From Patella vulgata (Eukaryota; Mollusca; Gastropoda; Patellidae), in the NCBI RefSeq assembly GCF_932274485.2, contig NC_065885.2, forward strand, positions 28,347,062-28,411,061: a DNA stretch of 64,000 bases. Reading direction: 5' to 3'. Both the position numbers and the translations under genes were made by a program. This document shows positions 25,472 through 40,400 of the stretch, one piece after another (positions within the stretch are counted from its first letter, which is position 1; the number at the start of each line of letters is the position of its first letter). Below the pieces are notes generated by a model, which was not told the DNA's origin, made no database searches, and worked only from the letters and a program-made list of their open reading frames with translations.

Positions 25472-28400
25472 TTAGCCAGGTGTGCCGCTATTTTTTCATG
25501 TGTTCCAAGATGTGCCGTTGACAAAAAAAGGTTGAAAACCACTGCCTTATTATATGTGTTGCGATTCATTTGTGTCAATTTCTAGGTCCCAAAGTCATTA
25601 AGCCCCTTTGATACGGCCACTCTGATATCTTATTTATTATTAGTTTCACATAACTTTAGTATTTGCTGTCTGTACTGTTTTTTGTCCCATTTTTCAACAT
25701 CCATGTAAAAGGAAAAACAAAATTATTAGAATGGGAATTTTTTGTAATAAATGCCAATTGGTAAAAGATCATATTGAAAGAGTTAATTAACATACCCTAC
25801 ATCATGCATGGAAACTGTTGCCACATCATTTATCTAGGTAAAAATGACATGAAATGTGGTTTTTAACATCCCACTCCTCTGTTTCTTCTCGTCGTGCATA
25901 CGCCATGCAGTGGTCTATTAGAAAAATTTTGGCCTACTCTTATTTCGAATTAAAACTGTAAGGGGTTCTTTTATGTGCATGCGGGGGGGTTGGATGGCTG
26001 AATGGTTAGCGTGCGCGCGCTGTATCATAAAGTCTGTCATTGAGTCGACTGACGTGGTTTCGAATCCCCGGTTGTACGTGACAAGGAGTAGGGTCGCCTG
26101 TCCAACCTCGTGGGTTTTCTCCGGGTCCTCCGGTTTCCCCCCACTGCTAAAGACCCCTACGCGCAAGCGAATTATTGAAATAAAATTATTAAACCATATG
26201 TTAGTCCTGAAATGACCTAGTTTGTGTCGAGTGGACTTTAAACCCCATTTCTCTCTCTCTTTATGTGCATGCGAAGGGCGAACCATGCCGAAAAATCCTG
26301 ATAAACTTTCACGGCCAAACACTGGGGTTGAACACTGTACCGGTACCTCCAAGTTAGCAAGCCAACATCTTACTCGCTGAGTCACAGCATCTCCCTATTT
26401 GTACTGTAATCTGAAAGGAGCTAAATATTATATACTATTCAAAAAAAGTAGGGGATATTTGATTTTGGGGGCATAATACTAAAATATGCAAATGACTACG
26501 AAAAAAGTCACTATAGAACCTAACAGAAGAAACATTTCCAGTTACATGTGACGCCCAAACGCACCAATAGCTACCGCATGGAATGCAGGTGATGCTTGGG
26601 ATCATCATGGGGGTCCAACCCAAGATTTGCACGACTCTGACTTTGAATGTTACAGTCATTGTGGCATTGAATTCCAGGGTGGAAACATCAGTTTAATTGT
26701 TTTAGTGACCAGAAAACAAATTTTGATATGCGTCGGCTTACCCAAAATGAAAGGTTACGTGCCCTTGGCATGCTACAGATCGGCACAACACAGGCGGTTG
26801 TGGCGCGGACGATGAATGTTTCTCAGTCTGTCATAAGCAGGCTATGGTCCAGATACCGTGATACACAATCTGTACAGGACAGACCACGCTCAGGTCGACC
26901 AAGGGCGACAACTCAAGCCCAGGATCGAGTGAGTGGCCAGACGATTCGGAATCGACTGCATAGGGGTCACCTTCGCGCCCGACGTCCTCGCGTGATCCCT
27001 TGTTTGAGAGATCATCACATTCAGGCAAGACGTCGTTGGTGTAGGGATCGTCAACACTGGGATAATCGACGCTGGAGCAATGTGATGTTTTCAGATGAGT
27101 CAAGGTTCACTGTTGATTTTTTGGACAGACGTAGGAGGGTGTGGCGTCGTCGAAACGAGCGCTTCCAAGACGTTAACGTCATCAGACATGATCGATTTGG
27201 GGGTGGTTCTGTTATGGTGTGGGGAGGCATCACTGTTGCTGGAAGGACGGCTTTACATGTTGTTGCAGGGCGTGTTACAGGCCAGTACTACCGGGACAAC
27301 ATCTTGGCAGTCCATGTTGTGCCGTTCGCACGACGTCATGGCCGCCGTTTCATCTTCCAGGATGACAACGCAAGATGTCACAGGGCCAGGATCGTTACAG
27401 GTTACCTCCAACAACAGAACATCACCACATTACCTTGGCCAGCACTGAGTCCCGACCTCTCCCCCATCGAGCATGTCTGGGACATGCTTGGACAGAGGTT
27501 ACGTCAACGTCAACTACGTCCTGCCAATGTCCAAGAACTTGCTGCTGCGTTGCAACAGGAATGGGACAATCTGGACCAAAATGACCTTAGACGTCTCATT
27601 AGGAGTATGCCACGTCGGATCAATGCTTGTTTGGCAAACAGAGGAGGATTTACCCGTTACTGACTTGGTTGTGATGCTGTGGTAACTTTGCTGTTTGACC
27701 CCGGGTATCATTTTACCCTTATAATGGTCAGTCTGTGCCTTACTTAGTCTAACGATCATTTGGAATAAATCGATGAATGTGAACTTCATTTCATTTTGTC
27801 ATTTGTTTCTTCGTCAGTTTCATTAGGTGACTTTAATAACACTTAAAAATCAAATATCCCCTACTTTTTTTGAATAGTATATGTCTTTGATGTAGGTACC
27901 TGTACATGTACCATATAAATAAATTAATAAATTTTGTTGACAGTTGAACACACAACCGGTTATATAAGACAAAACTGCTGACAAGACGCACAATATACAC
28001 AGACATTGCAAGCAATATACAAAAACTATCAAATCAATTGACTGGATTATACACACTATTTAATTAGGCATTTCAAGAAATCATTTCAAGAAAGTTGTCT
28101 ATGTGAAGTTAAGAAGGTTGTTATTATAAAATAAAAAAAACATGTTTATGTAGAATAAAGGATATGAATTAAAATTAGGTCAGGTTGTCTTAACAGTCTA
28201 ATTCTAGATAAAAGATCTATTTAAATATCAATACCTATTAAAGGAGCTAAATTGCTAAAATTCTGGACCTAGAAATGGACAAAAATTGGTCGCAAGGCAT
28301 ATAATAATGTAATATGAATGTATATACATGTAAACTGATTTACATTCAACCGTTTCTGTTTTTACTGTAATTTCTATTCAGTTATGTTCGTAGAAATACG

Positions 28401-31400
28401 CCAGAAATCTCAATGGAATGGCAATCTCTAGCGAATGGTTATTCCAGTCTACATCGATAGTATTTATCGCGCTCTCCAGACAAGAATATGCTGTCACCGT
28501 TTGACATGACTTTTGGAAAATGTCTAGTTTCGTTCTTGGAGTCCCTTATGTTACAAATGGAGCTGAAACGCATTATGGTACACGATTTGTGAACCAATGG
28601 TAAAATGTCTATTTTGTCTTAAATATTGGATATCAAAAGCCCATCTTTTCCTGATAAGATCAGAACATCAATGTTCATTTAAATTGACAACTAATTTGTG
28701 TTTTCAATGTCGAAGACTTGGGCTCGAGTTAGAGACTTAGCTACTTTAATAGTCATCATGGCTTTTTTACACATATCGTAATGCTTTGTTGAGGTATGAG
28801 TTTGCACATTTTTATCCCAATAATATTTATTTTTTTAATGCAGTCTACATTACTCTATCATTCATACATGTATTATACACATTGTTATCTATCTGATTAA
28901 ATTACAGATCTATATTTCATTTCTTTTTTTATACTTTTGATGGTCTACACTACATGAAGATCTGAGAAGTTGTACTCGAAGGTCGTGTCAGGGGTCGTAC
29001 GAGCAGCTTTTGACCCTATGATGTCAGACATTGATTCCGTGCATGGCAAGCCAAGAAGTCGCCGTAACAGACTGTTTCGTTAGCTTATCCCTCACTTCAA
29101 CCGAAACGCCCATAATATAACAACTCTTCCAGATCCTAGTGTAGTAAAGACAATTAAAATGAAATTTTGAACTATAAAAAACGAATTGAAATATGATCTG
29201 TGTTTAAATCAAATCGCATTTTTATTAAGCTGTACAGGGCAGAGACTAGGGGTTCTATTTAATAACATTTTTAATAGGCTGATTAGAGAGTTGTTTTCCA
29301 ATTGACTGACAGATGCAATATGTCATGCACATGTGATGCAATCCAAAACTGTTTGACAGTAATGCTACAAAATTTTTAAAAAAATTACTAAGTATTTCAA
29401 ATAATTAAAAACTAAATATTGGTATTCAAAATATTAAATACTGCATATTTGATATAATCTACCGGTACGAACTGGGTGATTTGATGATATATTTGGACTA
29501 AAAACATATTCAAACTAATTAATTCATCATAATTTTGCTTCAAATCCTTCTCAAAATATTGCAATTGCCAAAGAATACCCTTTGACGTCACACATGCAGA
29601 CAGTCCTAATCGTCGGGCTGTCGATTAGGGAAACCCTTAAAGTTTTGTCCTGTATACACTCCATGAGTGTTGTTCAGGGCATCCAGTATTTTTCTAGTAA
29701 GATTGGATATTTCTACTTTCCATATATACCAAAATTGCCCTACTTTTATTGGAAATAACCGCCCGATAAATACTTTTCTGGGAACCTATCTTTAAAGGAA
29801 CTAAATCTCTAATTCTCTACTGTCCATAATATTCGAAATTAAAAACAAAAAATTTAAATTCAATATTAGTCTATTTCAATTAATATTGATGCTGTTGTCT
29901 TGCCGTAAAAATATGGGATCCTAATATATCCCATATTTAGGACACAATGAACATTTTAAAAACAGTACGCGAGTCGTGTACCATTTGTAATGAACAAAGA
30001 CAAACATATCCAACAAGATAATGCAGAAGTAATTAGTAATGGCTGATTCACAAACGACAAAATAATGGACAATGAAATAGTAGACGTAAAAGAGTGCTGT
30101 TCAGTTTGGACTGTTCAGTGTTCACGTATTTCACGCAACATAATTGATTAGAAATTACAATATTTTTTTTTATAAAATGAATATAAATCAGTTTATATAC
30201 ATTCATATTACATAAACGTGTGCTTTGAGACCCATTTTCATCTATTTTAAGGTTCAAAAGATAAGAGCCAAACACCCTTTCATACTAAGTATTTAAAATT
30301 ATATTTTTAATACTAAATATCTGAAATTATATTTTTAATACTAAGTATTTGAAATTATATTTTTGATTCTAAGTATTAAAATTATATTTGTAATACTAAG
30401 TAATTGAAATTATTTAATAAGTAATTGAAATTATTTAATAAGTAATTGAAATTATTTAATAAGTATATGAACTATCTGAAATTATGAAATCACTATGTAC
30501 ATGATATAAACATCAATTAGGAGTATAATCAAGTCAAATCTGTAACAGCTGTGAAGGAAGTGGGTTTTTTTTAAAGTGTAATTTTGTTGACATTGTTAAT
30601 TGCTCTACTTGGTTTTCAAGTTGTTTTGCGTGAACTTATATTAACATAATACTATAATTGAGATTATGAAATTATTAAATAGTATTTGAATTTATAAAAT
30701 ACTAAGTATTTGAAATGATTATATTCTAAGTATTTGAAACTATTAAATACCAAGTTTTTGAAATGATTAAATACTAAGTATTTGAAATTATTAAATACAA
30801 CATGTAAGTATTCTAAATTATTAATTACTAATTAGCATGTATTACACTTAGTAATAATTAGTATTTGAAATTAGTTATTAAATACCAAGTATTTGAAATT
30901 ATTTATTAATTATACTAAGTATTTGAAATTATTGCCTCTACTTGCTCTAAGTGGATTTGAATTAACCTTTTTATCTCTTCTTTCAATGAAGAGGGTAAAC
31001 CGTGAGTTTCAAATAATAGAGGCAGAGTGATTGACACTTTTATTTTAGATAACCAAGCCACTTATGATCATTTGGTTTACCTACGTATCTCCTTGATAAG
31101 AAATGATTAAAGTTACAAGATAATGAAATATGATATATGATAATAATCTCACTTCAAAAGATATTGTGATATATGCATGTTTATTCTATGATCAATATAA
31201 AATAATCATATTCAATGAATAGTGTCAAATGTTGTCTTTGCGATCTGTTAAGAGCTCTTGTTTTGTACCTTCTTTAGATTGTAACACTATATTTATACTA
31301 CATTCGTATTATACATGCATGCAATACATCTAGGTTATTCACATACCTAGTTTGTTAATCCTACAAAACAGCTTATATTAAAGACGACCCAGATTAGATC

Positions 31401-34400
31401 TGTTTAGATTACGCACTATAAAACATTAGTTCTCGGATCACACAGGGTTTGTAAAAAGTAGTTTTTTAAAAGTATTTCATTGGAAGTAAACTTTGTGAGT
31501 ATTCTTTGTGGTAAAGTATTATTTATTAAAAATAATTTATTACATTATCTACTTATTTATTTATAACCATATTTATGTGTTGTTGTGTAAAATGTAAGCT
31601 TTTGGATTTCGTACGGTACATAAAAGACTAATATATAATTACAGTTATTGTCCGGCCGGTACAGTGGTATTATAACCATAATTTATATTTTGGTCGGCTT
31701 GAGATTTTGAGCTTTGATCAGCCTGTAGAAAATCATTTGAATTATGTTCTTCAAATTTTGTCATGGTTGCTTAATTATGCATCTGATCTAAGGTTGTTTA
31801 ATTATGTATTTGATTCACTAATGAGGTCAACAACAGCAAAATGTTTAATGGCATATATCAATACCTGCCAGTGTCATTAACTGGTGTAATCTAAAATGTA
31901 GAATTTCTTATCTAATCTACATAATTATACCTTTATGATAAATCTGAATACATACTTTTATGATAAATCTGAATACATCCTAACCTTTCTTCATTAGTGG
32001 AAAAATACAAAGCTTATATCTTTTATTATTTTCATGAAACAGTAGTTCTTTCATCGTTAATACTGCTATGTGTATGATATCTTTGAAAATAGTGGATTAA
32101 GAAAGTTAATATTTCATATTAAGAACCATGATTTTATAAAGTCTCTATACTTTGAAATGTACATTGAAGGTAAGGATATCAGTAGCATTGTGGTATGTAA
32201 AGATAATCAGAAGTTCATAACTAGAATTGTGGATGACAGAGTTACCCAATGATTTGAGAGACAATCTTATGTACATGAAAATGGGATTATAAAACAGCAC
32301 CAGTCACTGTGAACTGTACCATTGTACTCGGTACTAGAAATTGAATAAAACTGTTTGAAATATAAAATTAAAACTCAACTTTGGTTTTCTTCGCCTCATC
32401 CAAAAGAAGGTACATGTACAATCTAGAGCTGACAAGGAACTAAGACTTAAAAGATGTTGGGTTTTTTAAAGACTTTTACATTTTTATTTTTATGCAGGTG
32501 TTAAGAATAGGATGAAGGATGCTGAAGATGGAGAAATTAGAAATGCCCTCATCAATGAAGAACGGGTGGTGGTGGAACGCCCTGTATACACACAACTTGA
32601 GTTTGATAAAGGTTTTACAAGCATCCATAGACCAGTAAAGACACCCAAAGTATGGGCCAAGAAAAAAGTCTCCAAGTTCGAGTGTTCGGGAAAATGTATT
32701 GGAAAATTTATCACCCAAGTTTTTCCCTTTTTGTCAATTTTAAAGGGTTATAGTATTCGTAGCGATCTTCCTGCTGATATTATTGCTGGATTAACTGTTG
32801 GAATTATGCACATACCACAAGGTGAACTCATTTTTTATTTTTTTGACTTGAGTTGGCATGGTACTTTAATCATAAATTTATATTTATTATATGAATGCTA
32901 AAGAGGCATTATGTAAGAGCTTAATCTACGTCTTGCGAAGGTCTTTCTTTTGGCTTCAAAATTTATATAAATGATTAGTTAGACATTTATTTATATAATC
33001 AACTCTCAAGACCATCAGATGGCAAAGATTTAAATGGATTAGAATGTCTGTGAGATTTTAAAATGTAACGATAAAATGGATAATCAAGACATAGTCTCAT
33101 ATATCCAGTATCGTTGTTATGATAATAAACAATCTACGCTACATCTTCCAACACACATAACTTCTCTCAGAATAAAGTAATTTGAATGAAATTGTCAATA
33201 TATTCATGTTTCATTATCTATTTTTGAACTATTATAGCAAGAACAACCAGCTCTTTATCTTAATCTTACATAATGTATCTTTAAGCAGAAACACACTTAG
33301 AATACTAGATCAAACTTGTATATCGACATTTCAGCTTATATCATTGAATATATTTCTTGTTGAATTCGTAATTAGATTCAGGAACCATGAAATGGATCAA
33401 CTGATGTGATACTTATTAATTCATAATGTACAATTTAATTTAAACTTATTTACGGACAAATTACTATTGCACTTCTGATTCACAGACTTTTGACAGGTCG
33501 TCTAATTGTTCGAATGGTACAAAAAAAATAAGTTCTGATGTAGAGGTTGGCATGCATGTAAAAATAAATTGACAGTTCGTAACCAACTGCTGTCTCTGCA
33601 AAGTTTCCTTCATAGCACATTGTATGGCGCAAACCTGTCTTTATATACCTGTCTTTATATACCTGTCATGAAGTGAAAAAGTAACCATATACAGTCAACA
33701 GTTCAACATCCGTGTTCCCTAAAAACATTAAAGTGGAATGTAAAAATTAAATGTACCTTAAATGTTTGTGTGTGGGTAATATATTTCTTTTTGTAGATTA
33801 TATTTTAATTTTAATTTTTGTCAATAGGTATGGCTTATGGTCAGCTGTCTACTCTTCCACCCGTTTTTGGGCTTTATGTCTCATTTTTTCCTGTTATCAT
33901 TTATTTCTTCTTTGGTTCATCTCGTCATGTCTCTGTTGGTAAGTTAGTGTGAATGGGAAAAAAAAATCATATCTCTTGTCATATTCCAGTGAATGTATTT
34001 CATTCAGCAGTCTTATGCTATTATGTTTAGAGAGAGTTTCTTGGCCCTGTAGGACTAGGGCAATGGGAATATTGAAGTAGAACATTTTGAAACGTTTTCT
34101 TAATCGACATGGAAGATAAGAGAAATTATTAATATTTATATTATAATTCAAAACCCAGTTAGACGATTAAGCTAATCTGGGCTCTTATCTTAGTAATATC
34201 AGCTTAATGTGTTTCACCAGAAGTATGGTTATAACATTGAGAATAAATTTGAAAATACTGTACATAATACCAAATTTTGAAGGGCTTGTCACTTGACATT
34301 TGATCAAGTTACATAATATCAGATTTTGGACGGATCACAATGACCATATTTTGAGCCTTCTAAATAATTTTAAATAAACACTTATGGTTATTTACACTTG

Positions 34401-37400
34401 AATAAGTAAGAATAATTATGACTTGGAATAAGCTTCAACCTTTGATAAGACAACACTTAGGTAACTGAAGATCAACTTAAATCTTAGTTTATTTAGTTCA
34501 AGAGTTCAAACCTTTTAAGGATCAAAACTCACTGCTTTATTGTGTACTAATTACGGAATATGGAAACAATGGCTTCACTTCCTGGATCAGGTTCAGCCTT
34601 GAAGTCATATTGAAAAGAAGTCAAAATGTTAACAATATGTTCTGACAAGCCCTAATTTAAATGCTATCCAAAAAAATCATATAACTCAAAAATGAAACAT
34701 TATTTACCTCTCTGGTGCTGAAACAATTCATAAAGACAACATTTGTTTGGTGCTGAGCAGAGCAAGGTCAAATTATTATTTTATAGTACCTTATAACCAA
34801 CAGAAAAAGGACTATTGGAACTGAATATTAAAGAAATGTTTTATTTGATTACATATTTTACTGTGGCATTGCAGTAAATAAACATATGTTAGGAATGTTA
34901 TATTTGATTACATATTTTATAGTGTCATTGCAGTATTAAAAAAAACATGTTATGGATGTTTCATATGATTACACTTTTTATAGTAACATTGCAGTAATAT
35001 GCGCCTGATATGAGTGTTATATATGATAAGATATTTTATAGTGTCATTGCAATAAAAAAACATCTGTTCGGAATGCTATATTTCATTACATATTTTATAG
35101 TGACAAACATCTGTCGGAAATGTTATATTAGATTACATATTTCATAGTGACATTGCAGTAAATAAGTATATGTTAGGAATGTTTTATTTGATTATACATT
35201 TTATAGTAACATTGAAGTGAATAAACAACTAATAAGAGTGCTATATTTGATGGCATATTTACAGTGACATTGCAGTAAATAAACATGTTAGGCATGTTAT
35301 TTTTGATTACATATTTTATTGCTGTAAATATACTGGTATATTTTTTGCGATTTTTTGTAGGAACTTTTGCTGTTGTGAGTTTAATGGTGGGAACTGTTGT
35401 TGATAAAGGTGTAGCATCACAAGGTTTATCACTGGATGTAAATCCTAATAAAACGGGTAATGGTACTGCAGCAGACACGGCCGTAGATGACGTTTTATTA
35501 CAGACACAACTGGCTTTTGCCATGGCTGTCACATTTGCTGTTGGTTGCATTCAGGTAAGACCATCGAATTTAATTATTTTTTGAGTGTCGGAGAGTAATG
35601 CTGATATGATTTGTTTGCATTTGAAACTTAGATCTGACGAATATTCCTTCCTTTAATTCATACAGTCCTCCACACTTTTAATATTATTTATCCCTGTTCC
35701 TTATTAAAAGATGATTGATTTCGGGGAACTCACATGTCAAAATTAGACAAGAGAAATATGACCACATTCATGAGAAGGACACATCAGGAACATTGAGACA
35801 ATAGAAGAAAAAGGTTTAGTGGCTTGATTTACATAATTTGAGTTTAACTGATATAAAAGCTCATCATTATTCCATTATTTAATATTTGTATTGTTGAATT
35901 TTGCGACAAGCATTTTTCCTTTTTTCTTTGATAAATGTGTTTTCCTTACTGGTATATAATTTTCTAAAATCATAAACAACTGACATATTGTTTTCATATG
36001 CCTAATCTTGTATTATAACCTCTTGACAAGTTAGAGTTTTAAACAGATTTTTTTTTTTTTTTAAATTCTGAATTTTTCAATAACAAATCTCAAACTTATC
36101 ACCATGCTTAGTTTACGATTGTCAACAGGATAAAGACCAAAGTTGTTGATGAAATTTTGGATAAACTAAATTCTTGATAAGGTTATTTGGATGAATCTTA
36201 TTGAATTTAAAATTTTGTGGTTGAAAATATAAACTTGTGCAAGATAACACAGATTATCTTTGACAGGTTGATCTAAAACACTCCTAGAGGTCATTTCAGG
36301 ACTAACATATGGTCCGATTATATTTCAATAATTCTCATCCACTCTGCACAAACTTGGTCATTTCAGGACTAACATATGATCCGATTATATTTCAACAATT
36401 TTATGTCAATAATTCACTTGCATCTAGGGGTCTTTAGCAGTGAGAGGAAACCAGAGGACTAAGAGAAAAACCACAAGGTTGAACAGGCGAACCTACTCCT
36501 TGTCACGTATGACTGGGGAATCGAAACCATGCCAGTTGACTCAATGACAGACCTTATGATTCAACGTGCACACGCTCACCATTTGGCCATCCAACCCTCC
36601 ACAAAAATTAGAAGTAGTATCAGCTAGGTTTCTAGAAAGATTAAGTATACCCTGCTGCTCGAATGATACACATTTATAAACAAGCGTCTAATTATTATGT
36701 ACCTCACATAGTTACATTTCTATGTATTTTTGCTATTGAATAAGTGACTAAATCTGCTATAATACCAACCATTGCTTTGAGCCTTTAGTTAAATTCCTAT
36801 GTCTTAAACAGACTTTGCATGGTCAAATATTTCATTCTTAAAATCCAGTAAATGTGAAATGGTCAGATGGTCATCCACTCCTCACAATTCTCTTTCTCAT
36901 GCCAGTATCATGAATAACTTCAGAAACAGAAATCATATCTAAGCTTATAATCATTTGTGTTTTTTTTTTTTTTTTGGCAGCTTTTAATGGGATTCGTTAG
37001 ATTAGGATTTGTCACAGTTTATCTTTCGGATCCTTTAATAAGTGGTTTTACTACCGGAGCAGCCTGCCATGTCTTCACCAGTCAAATCAAACATATCTTT
37101 GGCGTTGTCATCAACAGATATAATGGTCCTTTCAAACTTATATTTGTAAGTACATTTACTCAATTTTTTCCTATTTTATCTGTTGTAAGCAAGGCTGGAT
37201 AAGGGTACTGTAGGCTTAAAGCTGCTTACTAAAGAAGGACCTAATTTTGCAAATAAAATGACAAAAAGTAACACAAATATATGTGACCTGTGCTGGCAAA
37301 CCGAGTCGCAATGAAGAATTTTTGAAAATTGGGTTATTGTTTTTTTCCCCATTCTCCATCCCAATACCTTCAAAATGATGTATGTTTGGTTTAAATCAGA

Positions 37401-40400
37401 CAAAAATTGACTGAACTGTGTCCATTTGAAGCTGCCCAATCAAGAAATGTAAGTTTTGACAAGAAGCAAGTTAAAGATGTCGGTATGTTCAAAAACAGAA
37501 TCACATAGCAACCATGGCGTTTATTTGCTATTTTGTCGTATAATATTTTCTGAAGGTTTTCAGGGGTGCTGAAGAAGAAAATCATAGTTAAAATTTGATC
37601 CAACATTTGTTTTATGTAAAATAATGTTTATATATTTTTTCTCACCGACTAGAATATTTATCTCATGCAATGAACTCTTTTCATTACAAAACATCCACAA
37701 CACATTCACATTTCCTATGATAGTGTTATAATTAGAAAAAATGAGAATAGTCCATACCTTAGTAATCTATGTTTTGTATATTGTGAGAATAACTTGTCAA
37801 TTAACACTAGGGACCGGGTATCATTCAGATTTGATGAAAAAAGGAAAGAAACTGAGCTTACCATCTATAATCTAATACAGATATTCAGTTAATAGATTGC
37901 CATGCAGAAAGTATTAAATACCATCAAGATTCATCAAATAACGCCCAGTTTGTGCTACCCTTTAGTTTAAGAAACACCATTTAGTTTTGACATTGGTCAT
38001 CTAGTTTATGACCATTTAGTTTAGTTTTGATATTGGTCATCCAGTTTATGACCATTTAGTTTCATAAACTAGACAACCGATGTCAAACTAAACAGTAGCA
38101 CAAACTGGGCGGTTTTTGATGAATCTTGATGGTATTTAACATTTTCTGCATGGCAATCTATTAACTGAATATGAGTATTAGATTATAGATGGTAAGCTTA
38201 GTTTCTTTCCTTCTTCATCAAATCTGAATGATACCCGGTCCCTAGTGTAATTAGCACCTTAGTGCCATTGGGCAGGGGATTAAGGTTGTTGATTAGGTAC
38301 TGGTAATCAGGTTTAGTTTCTTGATCATCAAAGAAATGGCTTCATGACTGAATTAAAATAAGGTTTTGAGTGTATAATATCAACAAGCAGGGTTTGTTTA
38401 AGTTTTGTGGGTGTTTTAAAACTTTTTTGTATTCGTTTAAAATGAATTCATCGGCAATACTTTGGTCATATTTATAAACTAGAGATTCGCCACTTTACAA
38501 TGATGCCAAGTATTACGTAAGAGGATTAACTGGTCATCCCGCTGTGAGCGGAGAAAAATAACTAATATCTCTGAAATTTTAAGAAAAAAGACATAATATG
38601 AATTTGGTACTCTTACAAAACATCCAAATAAAGGTGTTTTAAAATGTTTATTACTATTCTGATCTGTGAAAATTGAATTTCGCTCAAAATCAATATTTAC
38701 ACTTGTTTTGTCTGTAGCTCATTATTAGACTTTGTGCATTCCTACTCATTTTGCCAGCCTGGGTCACATATGATACTGTGAATTTATTTCAAATAACTAA
38801 GACATATTATAATACACATGTGTATATTACTGTTTTAGTAAGTGCAGGGGACTGCACCACAAATAATTTACACTAAACAAATCTACGGACAAGACACAAT
38901 ACACAGAAATCACAAACAAACGTACATATCAAATCAAGTGAATGGATCTGAGGGCTAGCCGTAAGCGTCCACTGTGCTGTACAGTCCTGGGCCTGTAGTG
39001 ATACAGACTTCACTCAAATTTGAAAACAAACAATCAGGAATACACCCAGAGAAACTGCATTTTCCTAGCCTTACTGCTTGCAAAATTGTGGTATCCCTGG
39101 CGATGGAGTTGTGTCAGATACCTAAGACTATTCAAGATTTGCTGGTGTCTTCTACAGTATCTTTACAAAATTTAGTCGACCCGCAGCCAGATTTCAGCGC
39201 TGAAATTTTTTAAGGGCCTAAGGCTATAGCCTTATTAGCCTGATGGTTAATCTGGCCCAGGTTGGAAGTCATTTGATATAAATTCAAATACAGGGATGTA
39301 GATAAGATTTTTAGTTGAAAAGAGGTTAAATATTTCAAATCAGACAGACATTTTTAACCTTAAATTGGTGCGAGATTTATCAAGAAAAGAACACTTCATA
39401 TTTATGCATATTTTGTTGGTTATATACCGGTACACATATTTGCTCTTGGCCACTTATCTATACACCCTAATAATAGAATGTGTATGTATTCTTTTTTCCC
39501 TCAATTTATGATAGTTTGTTTTAAAGGCAATGATCATCATTTGGGGGATTTTCAATCTGTTGCACTATATTCAGTCCAAACATGAGTCAATTCCATTCAA
39601 TAGTTACAAAGATATGATGAATTGATGATATAAACAAGCCAGCACCACCTGTAGTTTGAAACTGTTGAGTAAAATATTTTGATAGGCCTTTTTTAATCTG
39701 ATTGCATTCAAGCCGAAAGAATATCTACCATATTTGTTTTGGTTTCAATTTAACGTGGATTAATGCGTGAAAAAGTCGATATCATCCAAAATTTGAGTCA
39801 AAATTGAAATTGTCAATTTCGTATTTAATTTGTTTTGTGGAATGACAGTCTGTCTGTCTTCATTAAACAAATTACATATAATATGGATAACCAATTTTGT
39901 GTTCCATAGCTGTTGATATACACTAAGCAAAAATGAAACCATAATCAGTAAACAAGCTGACATGCACTTAATCTTTCAAAATAATTTGTTTTATCAGATC
40001 AACCTGATTCTTTACTTTAATTTTACCAAATTGAAAAAGTTCAGATCCTTTGAAAATAAATTAAGTAACCGCATTTACATAATACAGCAGACATGAATGT
40101 TTTTGATTTTTTACAGTCTTACAGAGATTTTTTTATGAACATTCCATCCACAAATATCGCTGCAATAGTTGGCTCGGCTATCTGTATATTGATACTTGTT
40201 TTAGTGAAGGAACTAATCAACAACAACCCTAGAATTAAACCTAAATTAAAGATGCCAGTACCTGTTGAACTCATAGTAGTAAGTATATAATATCTAGAAC
40301 CATAATCAACAAGGGTAGCTCCCTTGTGGTCCAGGTTTTGACCCCAATGGCCGAGAAACTTTCCTATGATTTTCAAGCGTGATTCCCCCTTGACAAGGAC

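Noticed and set aside
25918-26385. 155-codon minus-strand ORF
   Set aside because: It reads through the nested SINE-A and SINE-B; the same frame recurs in other SINE copies.
26831-27103. ORFs in other frames over the Tc1 transposase
   Set aside because: They are shadows of the 26728-27663 transposase.
32070-32252. Possible alternative first exon of SLC26
   Set aside because: No donor keeps frame with exon 2 and the sequence has no SLC26 N-terminal features.
38974-39213. 79-codon ORF in intron 5
   Set aside because: No family features, not bounded by splice sites that keep the SLC26 frame, and exons 5 and 6 join cleanly without it.
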